Shown one piece after another: positions 7,907 to 16,612 of a stretch of DNA of 64,000 nucleotides (positions are counted from its first letter, which is position 1; every line of letters starts with the position of its first letter). The notes under the pieces are model-generated. The model worked only from the letters and a program-made list of their open reading frames with translations, did no database searches and was not told the origin of the DNA. The stretch comes from an uncultured Bacilli bacterium (GTDB lineage Bacteria > Bacillota_I > Bacilli_A > RF39 > UBA660): assembly GCA_934090685.1 (NCBI GenBank), contig CAKOJN010000005.1, positions 1 to 64,000 of the forward strand, given 5' to 3'. Made by a program: the position numbers and the translations under genes.

Positions 7907-10356
7907 TACAATACCACTCCTTTATTATCTTCCATTACAGTAAAATCTGGAATATATGTTCCATATCGTAATGTTGGTTTGAGAGCATATGCAAGTAACT
8001 CATTTTGAATATATGGTTTTGCAATATCTGCTTCATTACATACTCGATATCTATATTCATCAAATACATTCTTTCCAGCGTAAGCATTAAGACCAGCACT
8101 TGATCTATTTTCTGACATATAATTTAATAAACTTATATAATATTCATCTGATACACTCAACAATTTACTTCTTACTTTATCAACATAATTATTAATTTGA
8201 CCAGATGTTTCTAAATATTTTATTCTATCTTTAAATATTTTGCTTAATTGTTCTTTAGTTTTCTTACTATTACTAAAGTCACATGAATCTATCATAGATG
8301 ATGGTACAAATTGTCCAATTAATGATATAATTTCATCATGAGTTTTAGTCGATAAAAATTCAGAATAGTTATTTATTGTGGTATCTAATGCCTCACTAAT
8401 AGTTTTACTCTTTAGTATTTTATCTCTACTTTTATAGAATATATTCTTTTGTTCAGTCATTATTTTCCCAAACTCTTCTTCAAATTTTCTAGTCGCAGCG
8501 TCTTTACTTTCTCTTTTTGCTTGACACATTTTAACTTTCTTACAAATTGATTCATTTGTAATTCTATCATAAGGATTGGTTTCTTTTAAATAATTTACTT
8601 TTGGATTGAATGCTAACATAGAATCATTTTCAAGCACTATATCATCTTCAAGAGACACAAAACATTTACTACTTCCAGGATCACCCTGTCTTGCTGCTCG
8701 TCCTCTTAATTGATTATCAATTCTTTCACTCTTATTGTAAGTTGTACTAATAACATGAAGTCCGCCTACTTCTAAAACCCCATCCCCTAGTTTTATGTCT
8801 GTACCACGTCCTGCCATGTTTGTTGTAACTGTTACTTTTCCAAGAAGACCAGCATTTTTAACAATACCCGCTTCATTTTCATTTTTAACAGCATTTAATA
8901 ATTGATGTCTAATACCTGCCTCTTTTAAAAGCTTACTAACTATTTCACTTTCTTCTATAGAATCAGTACCAATAAGTACAGGTTGTAGTTTTTCGTGGCA
9001 AGATATTACTTCATTTATTATTGCCCTATATTTTGCTTCTTTAGTTAAATATACTTCATCTTCATAATCTATTCTAATATTAGGTTTTCTACTTGGTACC
9101 TCATATGTTTCTAAATAATATAGATCTCTAAATGCTTCAATATTACTAGTACCAGTCATACCACATATACCAGAAGAATACATTGAGAAAAAGTCTGGGA
9201 ATGTACACCTAGCAGTTACTTCATTACTTGCTTTAATAGTCACATTTTCTTTTGCTTCAATTGCCTCATGAAGACCTTTAGACAGTCTTTTACCAGTCGC
9301 AACTCTACCTGTATTTTTATCTATAATACTTATTTCTTTTCCATTTTCAACAATATAATCAACATCTTTATGATAAGCATAATGTGCAAGTATAGCGTTG
9401 ACAACTGCACTTTGCCTTAAATTAAATTCATTTATATCATCTATATTTTTATTATCAAAATCAGGTATAAATTTTTCTATATCATTTAACATTCTTTGTG
9501 ATAACATTACTTCTTTTTCATCAAGAAAAAGTATGCATCCAGTAAAAGTCATACCTTCAACATTAACTTTTTGTGGAACTATTTTACAATCATACTTCTT
9601 AATAAAATCATGTGCCCATTTACATAGATTTCTATTATCAAGCGGATCTAATGAATCTTTCTTACTGCTGCTTAATATCATAGCGGTACTTGCTTCATCT
9701 AAAAGTATACTGTCAACTTCATCTATAATAGCAAAATTAAAAGGTCTTTTTATATATCTATCATTTTCATTTTTGACTAAGTTATCATTCAAATAATCAA
9801 AACCAACAGTTGATGCTTTGGCATAAACAACATCACAAGAATATAACTTTTGTTTTTCTTCACGACTTATTTTTCTAGTTCTATTTTCAGGTACAAAACC
9901 ACACGAAAGACCAAGAAATTCATATACCTTACTATTTTCTTTACAGTCTCTTTCAGTTAAATAATCATTAGATGTCATTACATGAACACCTTTACCACTA
10001 ATCGCATTCAAATAAGCAACTAATATTTGTACTAAAGTCTTACCTTCACCAGTCTTCATTTCACTAATACAATTGTCCTGCATCGCTACTGCTGAAGCTA
10101 GTTGAACCTCATAATGAAACATACCAAGACATCTTCTAGTTGCTTCTCTACAAACAGCGAATGCTTCAACCATAATGTCCTTTTCAGTCTCACCATTTTT
10201 AAGTCTTTTTCTAAACACATCAGTTTGAGATGAAAGTTCACTATCAGACATAGATTTGTATTTACTTTCAAGCAAGCAAATCTCTTTAACAGTTTCATTT
10301 ATTCTCTTTCTGTTTCTTTGTGTATATGTTCCAAATATTTTATCAGACATACTCAT
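7906..10356 (-). CDS. SecA-family preprotein translocase ATPase, probably SecA2-type
   Basis: About 816 residues from ATG 10356 (AGGTG six bases upstream). SecA couples ATP hydrolysis to protein export through SecYEG. Visible motifs are SEMKTGEGKTL (Walker A, near 100), VGFDYLNDNL, IDEVDSILLDEA (Walker B, near 215), GMTGT and TNMAGRGTDI, then QLRGRAARQGDPG. The C-terminus ends without the Cys-rich zinc tail that housekeeping SecA often has, and several motifs vary (GFDYLNDN for GFDYLRDN). This, and the coupling to a dead signal-peptidase homologue next to sortase substrates, suggests an accessory SecA2. Whether a second secA exists cannot be told from this window. Confidence 0.85.
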   Translation of the reverse strand: MSMSDKIFGTYTQRNRKRINETVKEICLLESKYKSMSDSELSSQTDVFRKRLKNGETEKDIMVEAFAVCREATRRCLGMFHYEVQLASAVAMQDNCISEMKTGEGKTLVQILVAYLNAISGKGVHVMTSNDYLTERDCKENSKVYEFLGLSCGFVPENRTRKISREEKQKLYSCDVVYAKASTVGFDYLNDNLVKNENDRYIKRPFNFAIIDEVDSILLDEASTAMILSSSKKDSLDPLDNRNLCKWAHDFIKKYDCKIVPQKVNVEGMTFTGCILFLDEKEVMLSQRMLNDIEKFIPDFDNKNIDDINEFNLRQSAVVNAILAHYAYHKDVDYIVENGKEISIIDKNTGRVATGKRLSKGLHEAIEAKENVTIKASNEVTARCTFPDFFSMYSSGICGMTGTSNIEAFRDLYYLETYEVPSRKPNIRIDYEDEVYLTKEAKYRAIINEVISCHEKLQPVLIGTDSIEESEIVSKLLKEAGIRHQLLNAVKNENEAGIVKNAGLLGKVTVTTNMAGRGTDIKLGDGVLEVGGLHVISTTYNKSERIDNQLRGRAARQGDPGSSKCFVSLEDDIVLENDSMLAFNPKVNYLKETNPYDRITNESICKKVKMCQAKRESKDAATRKFEEEFGKIMTEQKNIFYKSRDKILKSKTISEALDTTINNYSEFLSTKTHDEIISLIGQFVPSSMIDSCDFSNSKKTKEQLSKIFKDRIKYLETSGQINNYVDKVRSKLLSVSDEYYISLLNYMSENRSSAGLNAYAGKNVFDEYRYRVCNEADIAKPYIQNELLAYALKPTLRYGTYIPDFTVMEDNKGVVL

Positions 10357-10412
10357 ATTAAACACCTATTTTCCATTAATATAAATATATCATTTTTAAG
10401 AAACAATTTCAA

Positions 10413-10919
10413 CTAAACTTTAAGTTTATTATACACTGTCACTATAATATCAATAATAAATAATATAATTAAAATAATACTTATACTTTTAGGTATCTTG
10501 TTTATATAATCACTAATCCATGGCTTAACACAATATATTAAGAATATACTGCCTAGTCCCCATATTAAACTCATAGATAAAGATATATATTTTCCAATAT
10601 GATATTTTTGATCACTATAATCCCAAAATACAACATGAAATATTTTTTCAATTAAGAAACCTGCTAAAAACTCAAATAATGTTAATATTAAAGTTATAAG
10701 AGCAAAAACTATTATAGTTTCAACTACTTTACTTAAATGTAATTTACTAAATATATAATTAGATAAACAAAATATGATAATTATACCTACTCCATATAAG
10801 GGTGTTATTGGTCCATAAAGTATACCACTCTTAAAATTAGTATGAGTTACAAACGCATAAACAGTTTCTAAAAGATAACCAAATATTGAAAAAACAAAAA
10901 ACAAATTTACATAGTACAT
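10413..10919 (-). CDS. Polytopic membrane protein, ABC_trans_CmpB type
   Basis: About 168 residues from ATG 10919 (GTGGTG upstream). There are four to five membrane segments. The start YYVNLFFVFSIFGYLLETVY and the motif SGILYGPITPLYGVG match the family annotated as putative ABC transporter type IV (CmpB), whose function is not established. The protein could act in export or envelope work because it lies just upstream of secA on the same strand (48-bp gap), but this is only context. Confidence 0.7.
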   Translation of the reverse strand: MYYVNLFFVFSIFGYLLETVYAFVTHTNFKSGILYGPITPLYGVGIIIIFCLSNYIFSKLHLSKVVETIIVFALITLILTLFEFLAGFLIEKIFHVVFWDYSDQKYHIGKYISLSMSLIWGLGSIFLIYCVKPWISDYINKIPKSISIILIILFIIDIIVTVYNKLKV

Positions 10920-10960
10920 ATTTTTCACCACTATTATTATTCCAATTATTCATTTATTTA

Positions 10961-11379
10961 TTAGAAAAACTCGCTTAAAAAACTGTTATTCCATTTTTCA
11001 ACTTTCCCTTTAGCTTGTGGAGAAGGATCTCTTAAAGGATGGCTATCATAATCTTTATTAAAACATCTATCTACTATAGGTTTGATCCAATGATATTTTT
11101 TATATAAAGATTCATAAAAAGAATATCTTAATGATAAATATCTTGAAATTGTGTTATACCAATAATTGGATATTTATTCTTAATGTTCTTAATAAATTCA
11201 ATTTCTTTGTTGGATAGTGAATTATTAGAAGGCTTATTAGTTAAACCATGAACTAAAATAGAATCAATATCCTTTTAATTTTATATATCCAGTAAGAGAA
11301 CCAATTTGAGAATAAAATAATTATTTAAGCCATTTATTTTGTCTTGAACAAGTTTTAATGAATATTGTTTATTATGCAT
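10961..11379 (-). pseudogene. Decayed IS transposase (ISNCY/IS1202-like) remnant
   Basis: The minus strand here carries a broken frame. From 11379 it reads MHNKQYSLKLVQDKING, then, after a shift, DSILVHGLTNKPSNNSLS and KEIEFIKNIKNKYPIIG, resembling the HGL-GKPSN helix-turn-helix segment of ISNCY-type transposases. After another shift it reads RYSFYESLYKKYHWIKP and DPSPQAKGKVEKWNNSF, resembling the end of an rve (DDE) catalytic core, where the Glu of GKVEKW would be the last acidic residue. The middle of the transposase is deleted. This fills most of the 600-bp gap before the surface protein genes. Confidence 0.55.
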
Positions 11380-11443
11380 AAATATGCCTACTTATAAAAT
11401 ACATTTTATTATGATAAAGGTATAATCTCTAAAAAAGATTAAC

Positions 11444-11461
11444 AAACTCGCCTAAAAAACT
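11444..11461. repeat. 18-bp direct repeat flanking the IS remnant (second copy; first at 10967-10984)
   Basis: AAACTCGCCTAAAAAACT here and AAACTCGCTTAAAAAACT at 10967-10984 differ at one base. The first copy encodes the last residues of the transposase remnant (minus-strand NSFLSEFF), and the second would encode a similar SFLGEF, so the repeat probably marks two decayed copies of the transposase 3' end. Confidence 0.5.
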
Positions 11462-11515
11462 TGACATTCTTTAAAACTCTCATTATAATATCGTCCCAAC
11501 AAGTGACATATGTCA
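11461..11515 (+). promoter_or_regulatory. Promoter and palindromic operator of the surface-protein genes
   Basis: TTGACA (11461-11466) and TATAAT (11484-11489) with an exact 17-bp spacer. A 12-bp perfect palindrome, TGACATATGTCA (11504-11515), lies in the transcribed leader, where a dimeric repressor could block transcription. The AUG follows GGAGG at 11527. Confidence 0.75.
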
Positions 11516-11540
11516 TAAAATATTATGGAGGTTTTGGAAA

Positions 11541-13445
11541 ATGAAAAAATTTTTAACTGTATTATTATCAAGTACATTTCTTTTAAACACATTAAATGCA
11601 GAAGAAATGCCTGTACTTGAAAATGATGATGAAGTTAAAGAAGTAGTAGAAGAAAATACTCAAGTAGACGAAACTACTACACAAAATGAAGATACAACAA
11701 ATGAAGAACAAGAAGTTAAAAACTATGTGGCTCAAATCAATGAAACAAAATATGAAACATTTGATGAAGCATTAGCTGCTAGTAAAGATGGTGATACTAT
11801 CATTTTATTAAGTGATGCAACTACAGAAGGTATTGATCTTAAGCATAACTTAACTATTGATGGTAAAAAGTATACCTTAACATTTACTGATAAAGGTATC
11901 GCAATGTGGAGTCGTTCTCTAACTTTCAAAAATATGACAGTTAGTATGAATGGAATTACTTCTACTCCATATACATCAGAATGGAGTTGGATGGCAATCG
12001 CAGCGTCAACTAATGCAAAGCTAATATTAGAAAACACTAATATGACAATTGATGCTGCTGGTAAGTCAAAAAATAACACCCATGCAATCTACTTTTGTAG
12101 TAACAATGTACTTAGTTTAAAGAACTCAACTCTTACAATCAAAAACTACAAACATAACGCATTAGAATGGAATGGTGGAGATGGTGGTTACAATATCCTA
12201 CTTGATAACTCATCATATTTAAGTGATAATAACCGTTCAGGCTTCACAGGAACATTAATTGTAAAAACTATAAACAATAGTAAAATTGATGTAATTAATA
12301 GTACTGGTAATGGATCTAATGGATCTAACTTTGAATTTCATGATTCAAAAGTAAACTTTAATAATAATGGTGGTCATGGTTTATCAGCAGGAAAATTAAA
12401 AGCTTATAATACAACAATCAATGCCATTAATAATAAATTTTATGGTGTGGCTGCTGTAAGTGAATTGTTGTTTGATAAAAACACAAACGTAACTATAAAT
12501 GAAAATGGTAGTAGTAACACTGGTGGTGGTTTAAGATTTAGTATATCAAAATATACCGGAAAATTTAATGCAACTATCGAAGCAGGAGCAAATGTAACAT
12601 TCAATAAAAATTATAGAAATGCAATAGAAAACTATGGAATCATGAGTTTTGAAAATGGTTCTAACTTAAGTATAACAGAAAATAATGAACCTAAGAAAGG
12701 TGCTGGTATTTATAATGCTGGTACTATAACATTACCTGAAAATGCAATTATAATGAATAACTTTGCAAATGAAGGTGGGGGTATTTACAACAAAGGAACA
12801 ATGATTATTCCTGCAAGTGTAAAAATATATAATAATCACGCAGAAGTATCATCTGATGATATTTATAATGATGAAAATGCAAACATCTCATTTGGTAATA
12901 CTCATGATGATTGGGAATTAAACGGTGGTTACAAAGATAAAGATAAAACAGAAAAAGATTGTACTGACAAAATAGATGGTTGGTATGATGATAACGAAGA
13001 AAAAAGATATAATTCACATGATGAAAACAAAGATAATTTATATGTATTAGAAAAAGCATCAGGAAATTATACAAATAAATTAACCTTAAAAGCAGCACAT
13101 GGATTATATGGAAATGTAACTGTAAGATATATTGATGATGAAGGAAAAGAACTTTCAGAAAATATTATTTTAAGAGGTAAAGTTGATAATGAATATACTT
13201 CATCAGCAAAAGAATTTGAATACTATGAATTAATAGAAGTAAAAGGAAATAAAACTGGTAAATATACTTTAGATAACCAAGAAGTTATTTATATTTATTC
13301 ATTTGTTGGTGGTATGGGAGGAGATATAGTTGATCCTAATTTCCCTAAAACAGGTGTTGAAAGTAATAATCTACCAGAAATAATTTTCTCATTAAGTTCC
13401 CTTTTACTAGCAGGAACAGTTCTATTAAAGAAAAAATTTAATTAA
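11541..13445 (+). CDS. Sortase-anchored surface protein with beta-helix and MucBP domain
   Basis: A 634-residue secreted protein. Residues 1-20 are a signal peptide (MKKFLTVLLSSTFLLNTLNA), followed by an acidic T/E/N linker to about 65. About 70-430 is rich in short Asn-containing repeats (NNGGHGLSAG, NNFANEGGGIYN), as in right-handed parallel beta-helix adhesins. A MucBP-like domain (VTVRYIDDEGKELSENI) spans about 520-590. The C-terminus is a cell-wall sorting signal: FPKTG, a hydrophobic stretch, then KKKFN. A sortase would cut between T and G and link the protein to peptidoglycan; sortase B lies 3 kb away. It is first in a tandem pair with a shared leader sequence. Confidence 0.85.
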   Translation: MKKFLTVLLSSTFLLNTLNAEEMPVLENDDEVKEVVEENTQVDETTTQNEDTTNEEQEVKNYVAQINETKYETFDEALAASKDGDTIILLSDATTEGIDLKHNLTIDGKKYTLTFTDKGIAMWSRSLTFKNMTVSMNGITSTPYTSEWSWMAIAASTNAKLILENTNMTIDAAGKSKNNTHAIYFCSNNVLSLKNSTLTIKNYKHNALEWNGGDGGYNILLDNSSYLSDNNRSGFTGTLIVKTINNSKIDVINSTGNGSNGSNFEFHDSKVNFNNNGGHGLSAGKLKAYNTTINAINNKFYGVAAVSELLFDKNTNVTINENGSSNTGGGLRFSISKYTGKFNATIEAGANVTFNKNYRNAIENYGIMSFENGSNLSITENNEPKKGAGIYNAGTITLPENAIIMNNFANEGGGIYNKGTMIIPASVKIYNNHAEVSSDDIYNDENANISFGNTHDDWELNGGYKDKDKTEKDCTDKIDGWYDDNEEKRYNSHDENKDNLYVLEKASGNYTNKLTLKAAHGLYGNVTVRYIDDEGKELSENIILRGKVDNEYTSSAKEFEYYELIEVKGNKTGKYTLDNQEVIYIYSFVGGMGGDIVDPNFPKTGVESNNLPEIIFSLSSLLLAGTVLLKKKFN

Positions 13446-13493
13446 GCTTGATTATAAGCTTCTTTAATACTATACAAAAGGAGGTTTTGGAAA

Positions 13494-15242
13494 ATGAAAA
13501 AAACATTAACAGTATTATTATCAATATTTTTACTCATTAACACAGTAAATGCAGAAGAATTAGATAATAATATGCCTACTTCTTCTAATGACAAATCAAA
13601 TATCATTAATGAAGAAGTACTTAAAAATGCAACTAGTGAAAAACAAGATGAAACATCTAATGAAACACTTGATAATAAAGATGCAATACAACCAGAAGAA
13701 AAAAAACAATCTGATATTAAACCATTAGATACATTAGTTAAATGTACTCAGGTTGGTTATTATGGAAACTGTGAAAAATTTGAATTAACATTCGCATTTG
13801 AAATTCCAGAAGACTATGACAAAGAAACTATAGTATTCTCACCAAAAGTATATCAAGATTTAAGAGAAGTATTAAGCTATAATGGTATTCAACCAGGAGA
13901 TAAATTCACTGTTAATTTTAAGATAACTAATAAATCTAAATATACTTATACTTATGATGAATCATCATTTGAAATATTTCCAGATGATGAAAAAGACTAT
14001 GAAAAAATAAGTGATGATGAAAAGAAATTCAATGGAGCAGGAGTAACAGAATTAAATAATTATTATAGAAGATTTAATTCTGCATTATATGCTTTAGGGT
14101 TAGATGAAAGAAAAAATATCACTGATGAAATTCTTGATAAAGCATTAAAAAATGCTAACTATAATGGCATTAATGATTATACTAAATATTTACTTGATTT
14201 TTATAATCAAAAGTATGGTACTAATCATAAAGAACTAAAAGAATTTAGTTATGGTGTTATTAAAGAAATATTCGGAGCTTATGATCCATTCTATACAAAT
14301 AACGAAGCATATTATAAATGGACTTATGTTGATGGTGATAAAAACAATAGTACTACTTATTTAGGTACTTCTATGAGTATGCAAAGTCAATTTGCAAAGC
14401 AAGACGTAATTGACACTATAAATGAAAAAGTAAAAGAAGAAAACTATATTAAAGAAGATGGTTCAGCTGATATAAATGCATTCTTACTTGATTTTTATAA
14501 TAGAAAATATAATCTTAATGTAAAATCATTAGATGAATTAACTGGAATGCCAGCATATAAATTGTTCGGTGAAAATATAAAAGACTATAATAGAGGAAAT
14601 ATAATTGAAAATAATACAACACTACTTGCATTATACTTTGATTATTTCTATAATAAATGTATATCATGGACATTTGAAAATGATAAAATAACTGATCAAA
14701 ATTCTCAAGACTTCTCTTTTGGTGAATACATGAGAGATAAAACTAAAGGTGACAAAGAAATAAAAGAATCAATTGGAACATTAAAACCAGAAGAAACAAA
14801 AGAATTAAATAATATGTCTGTTAACTATAATGGACACTATATTAATAATGTAGGTCAATTAACAAGTTATGATTGGCATGTTCAATTTAGCTATAGTATC
14901 TTAAAAGGTAACTTAATAGTAAGATATGTTGATGATGAAGGAAATGAATTATCAGATCCAGAAAAATATACTGAAATAGTTGGAACTAAATATAAAACAT
15001 CAGAAAAAGAATTTGAATATTATAAATTAATAGATATTAAAGGTAACGAAGAAGGAAAATATGTAGATGGTACTACTGAAGTAACATATATTTATTCATT
15101 CGTTGGTGGAACTGGTGGAGATATAATTGATCCTGCCTTCCCTAAAACAGGTGTTGAAGATAGTAGCTTACCAGAAGTAATCTTCTCATTAAGTTCTCTA
15201 TTACTAGCAGGAACAATTCTATTAAAGAAAAGATTCAATTAA
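13494..15242 (+). CDS. Sortase-anchored surface protein, paralogue of the preceding gene at both ends
   Basis: A 582-residue secreted protein with signal peptide (about 1-20) and a C-terminal MucBP domain (LIVRYVDDEGNELSDP, about 475-540) and FPKTG sorting signal nearly identical to the preceding protein, but a different middle. The middle holds two copies of a unit ending in DFYNQKYG / DFYNRKYN (about 230-255 and 325-350), which I do not recognise. The ribosome site and first codons (GGAGGTTTTGGAAAATG) repeat those of the upstream gene, so the pair arose by duplication and domain swapping. It is probably co-transcribed with the upstream gene across a 48-bp gap. Confidence 0.85.
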   Translation: MKKTLTVLLSIFLLINTVNAEELDNNMPTSSNDKSNIINEEVLKNATSEKQDETSNETLDNKDAIQPEEKKQSDIKPLDTLVKCTQVGYYGNCEKFELTFAFEIPEDYDKETIVFSPKVYQDLREVLSYNGIQPGDKFTVNFKITNKSKYTYTYDESSFEIFPDDEKDYEKISDDEKKFNGAGVTELNNYYRRFNSALYALGLDERKNITDEILDKALKNANYNGINDYTKYLLDFYNQKYGTNHKELKEFSYGVIKEIFGAYDPFYTNNEAYYKWTYVDGDKNNSTTYLGTSMSMQSQFAKQDVIDTINEKVKEENYIKEDGSADINAFLLDFYNRKYNLNVKSLDELTGMPAYKLFGENIKDYNRGNIIENNTTLLALYFDYFYNKCISWTFENDKITDQNSQDFSFGEYMRDKTKGDKEIKESIGTLKPEETKELNNMSVNYNGHYINNVGQLTSYDWHVQFSYSILKGNLIVRYVDDEGNELSDPEKYTEIVGTKYKTSEKEFEYYKLIDIKGNEEGKYVDGTTEVTYIYSFVGGTGGDIIDPAFPKTGVEDSSLPEVIFSLSSLLLAGTILLKKRFN

Positions 15243-15248
15243 TATAAA

Positions 15249-15279
15249 AAAATACCCACTCTATTGAATGGGTTTTTTA
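15249..15279 (+). terminator. Terminator after the surface-protein pair
   Basis: ACCCACTC/GAATGGGT stem (one mismatch) with TATT loop followed by six T on the plus strand. Confidence 0.8.
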
Positions 15280-15292
15280 TTTGCATATTATT

Positions 15293-16498
15293 TTATCCAA
15301 TTCGGAAAGCTGGAGAAACGCCACCCATATCATGAGGAAGAGTATCATTCCAATCACCAGTACTGCGGATACGGTAGAAACCGTTATTAATAATAGAAAT
15401 AGCAGAGCGGAGCCACCACCTATAAGCCTTTCCTTCACTATTCTTTTTTATTGCAGCAGCATAACTACTTGTAGTAACGCTTTTAATATTATAATAATCT
15501 AACTGTCTTGTTTTATCTCTTGCTGTATCATATTGATTTGACCAATCTGAATATATTTCTTTTGGTGCCAATAAATATAGCTTATCTTCTGGCGATGTAA
15601 GGTTATTTGTATCTTCACTTCCATAACCTGATACTGTCTTGGTATCTATTATAACATTTTTTAATTTCGGTGGTAATGAGTTTATAATGCTTAATTCCTT
15701 ACCGCTTTCACCATTTAAACTATTATCATTTAAGAATTTATACATGTTGCTTCCTGGCCATCCACCTTTGTTCCAACCATATTGATATGTTTTGCCATTA
15801 TGGTCTCCGCTTGGATTCATAATATGTGTAGTTATTATATCAGTAAACTCTACTACAAATCCACATGCGCTTTGTGAGAATCCTTCTTGATTACATTCAC
15901 TTGGTGTACTCATATTAACTATTCTTACTTTGTGTTTTCCATATGTACCTAAGTCTACTTCTCTTTCATTACCTACACTATATGGACATAATTTAGAGCC
16001 CTCAGCACATTTTTTTGCATTACTTGCTATTACTTCCCAAGAGTCTTTATCAAATGATTTTGCTGGTAGTGGTGTTTGTGATGTGCTTCCATTACACTCA
16101 AACTTATATCCTGATGGTACATCTTTTAAGTCACTACTTTTTAAATCAGTTATCTTTTTACCAGATGGTAATTCTGCTATCCACTCTCCATTTGATACTT
16201 TCATACTTTTAACTGATCCATCAGCATTTAAAAGTACGCAGTATTTTAAACTTTTACCTGTCATATCTAGTTTAGTGTCATCTTCACTACTTACATATGT
16301 TAGTTTATTTCCTTTCATACTTTCAGATATGTATTTTTTAGATACTTCACTGTATATTGTTTTTGCTTCTGTTAAGAAACTATTCTTTTTAGAATCATTA
16401 AACATCTTTAGTACGTTAGGAAGTGCTATTATTACTAGTATTGCTAATATTGCTATTACTGCTAATAATTCTACTAATGTAAATCCTTTATTTTTCAT
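15293..16498 (-). CDS. Prepilin with large C-terminal lectin-like variable domain
   Basis: A 401-residue protein starting at 16498 (AAAGGAG). MKNKGFTLVELLAVIAILA is a prepilin leader and N-terminal helix. About 30-150 matches the partial paralogue at 1-470. From about 155 the C-terminal domain has an export/adhesin look (GKTYQYGWNKGGWPG, YRWWLRSA, GGVSPAFRIG), typical of DUF6273 / C-type-lectin-fold proteins. The final 40 residues have a striking codon pattern described separately. Read together, this is a pilin-fused binding domain displayed at the surface. The gene is convergent with the surface proteins and its promoter contains a G9 tract. Related genes are often targets of diversity-generating retroelements, but no reverse transcriptase is in this window. 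Confidence 0.8.
   Translation of the reverse strand: MKNKGFTLVELLAVIAILAILVIIALPNVLKMFNDSKKNSFLTEAKTIYSEVSKKYISESMKGNKLTYVSSEDDTKLDMTGKSLKYCVLLNADGSVKSMKVSNGEWIAELPSGKKITDLKSSDLKDVPSGYKFECNGSTSQTPLPAKSFDKDSWEVIASNAKKCAEGSKLCPYSVGNEREVDLGTYGKHKVRIVNMSTPSECNQEGFSQSACGFVVEFTDIITTHIMNPSGDHNGKTYQYGWNKGGWPGSNMYKFLNDNSLNGESGKELSIINSLPPKLKNVIIDTKTVSGYGSEDTNNLTSPEDKLYLLAPKEIYSDWSNQYDTARDKTRQLDYYNIKSVTTSSYAAAIKKNSEGKAYRWWLRSAISIINNGFYRIRSTGDWNDTLPHDMGGVSPAFRIG
15314..15412 (-). other. Candidate hypervariable (DGR-type) C-terminal region
   Basis: Thirty-three consecutive codons (CTC CGC TCT ... GTT TCT) all end in T or C except TGG and ATG, which have no such synonym. The stretch uses CGY arginine codons and is richer in GC than the rest of this gene. 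Diversity-generating retroelements replace A in AAY codons, leaving NNY codons in just this place, near the end of a lectin-like domain finishing GGVSPAFRIG. Confidence 0.45.
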
Positions 16499-16540
16499 TT
16501 TATCCTACTCCTTTACTATTACTTTACTTAGTATACTTGC

Positions 16541-16571
16541 ATTATAACATAGTCACCCCCCCCCTAGTCAA
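16541..16571 (-). promoter_or_regulatory. Prepilin promoter with G9 tract in spacer
   Basis: Minus-strand TTGACT (16571-16566) and TATAAT (16546-16541) are 19 bp apart. Nine consecutive G (C on plus, 16556-16564) fill half of the spacer. The tract length would set the box spacing, a known form of phase variation by slipped-strand mispairing. Confidence 0.75.
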
Positions 16572-16587
16572 TTTACAAATGTTTTAC

Positions 16588-16611
16588 ATCAAAAAAAACC
16601 TGCGTATACAA
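16588..16611 (-). terminator. Sortase gene terminator
   Basis: Short AACTTG/CAGGTT hairpin followed by eight T on the minus strand. Confidence 0.65.
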
Positions 16612-16612
16612 G

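Noticed and set aside
12805..13098. 97-codon frame antisense to the first surface protein
   Set aside because: It is the shadow of a real gene with a clear signal peptide and anchor and has no ribosome site.
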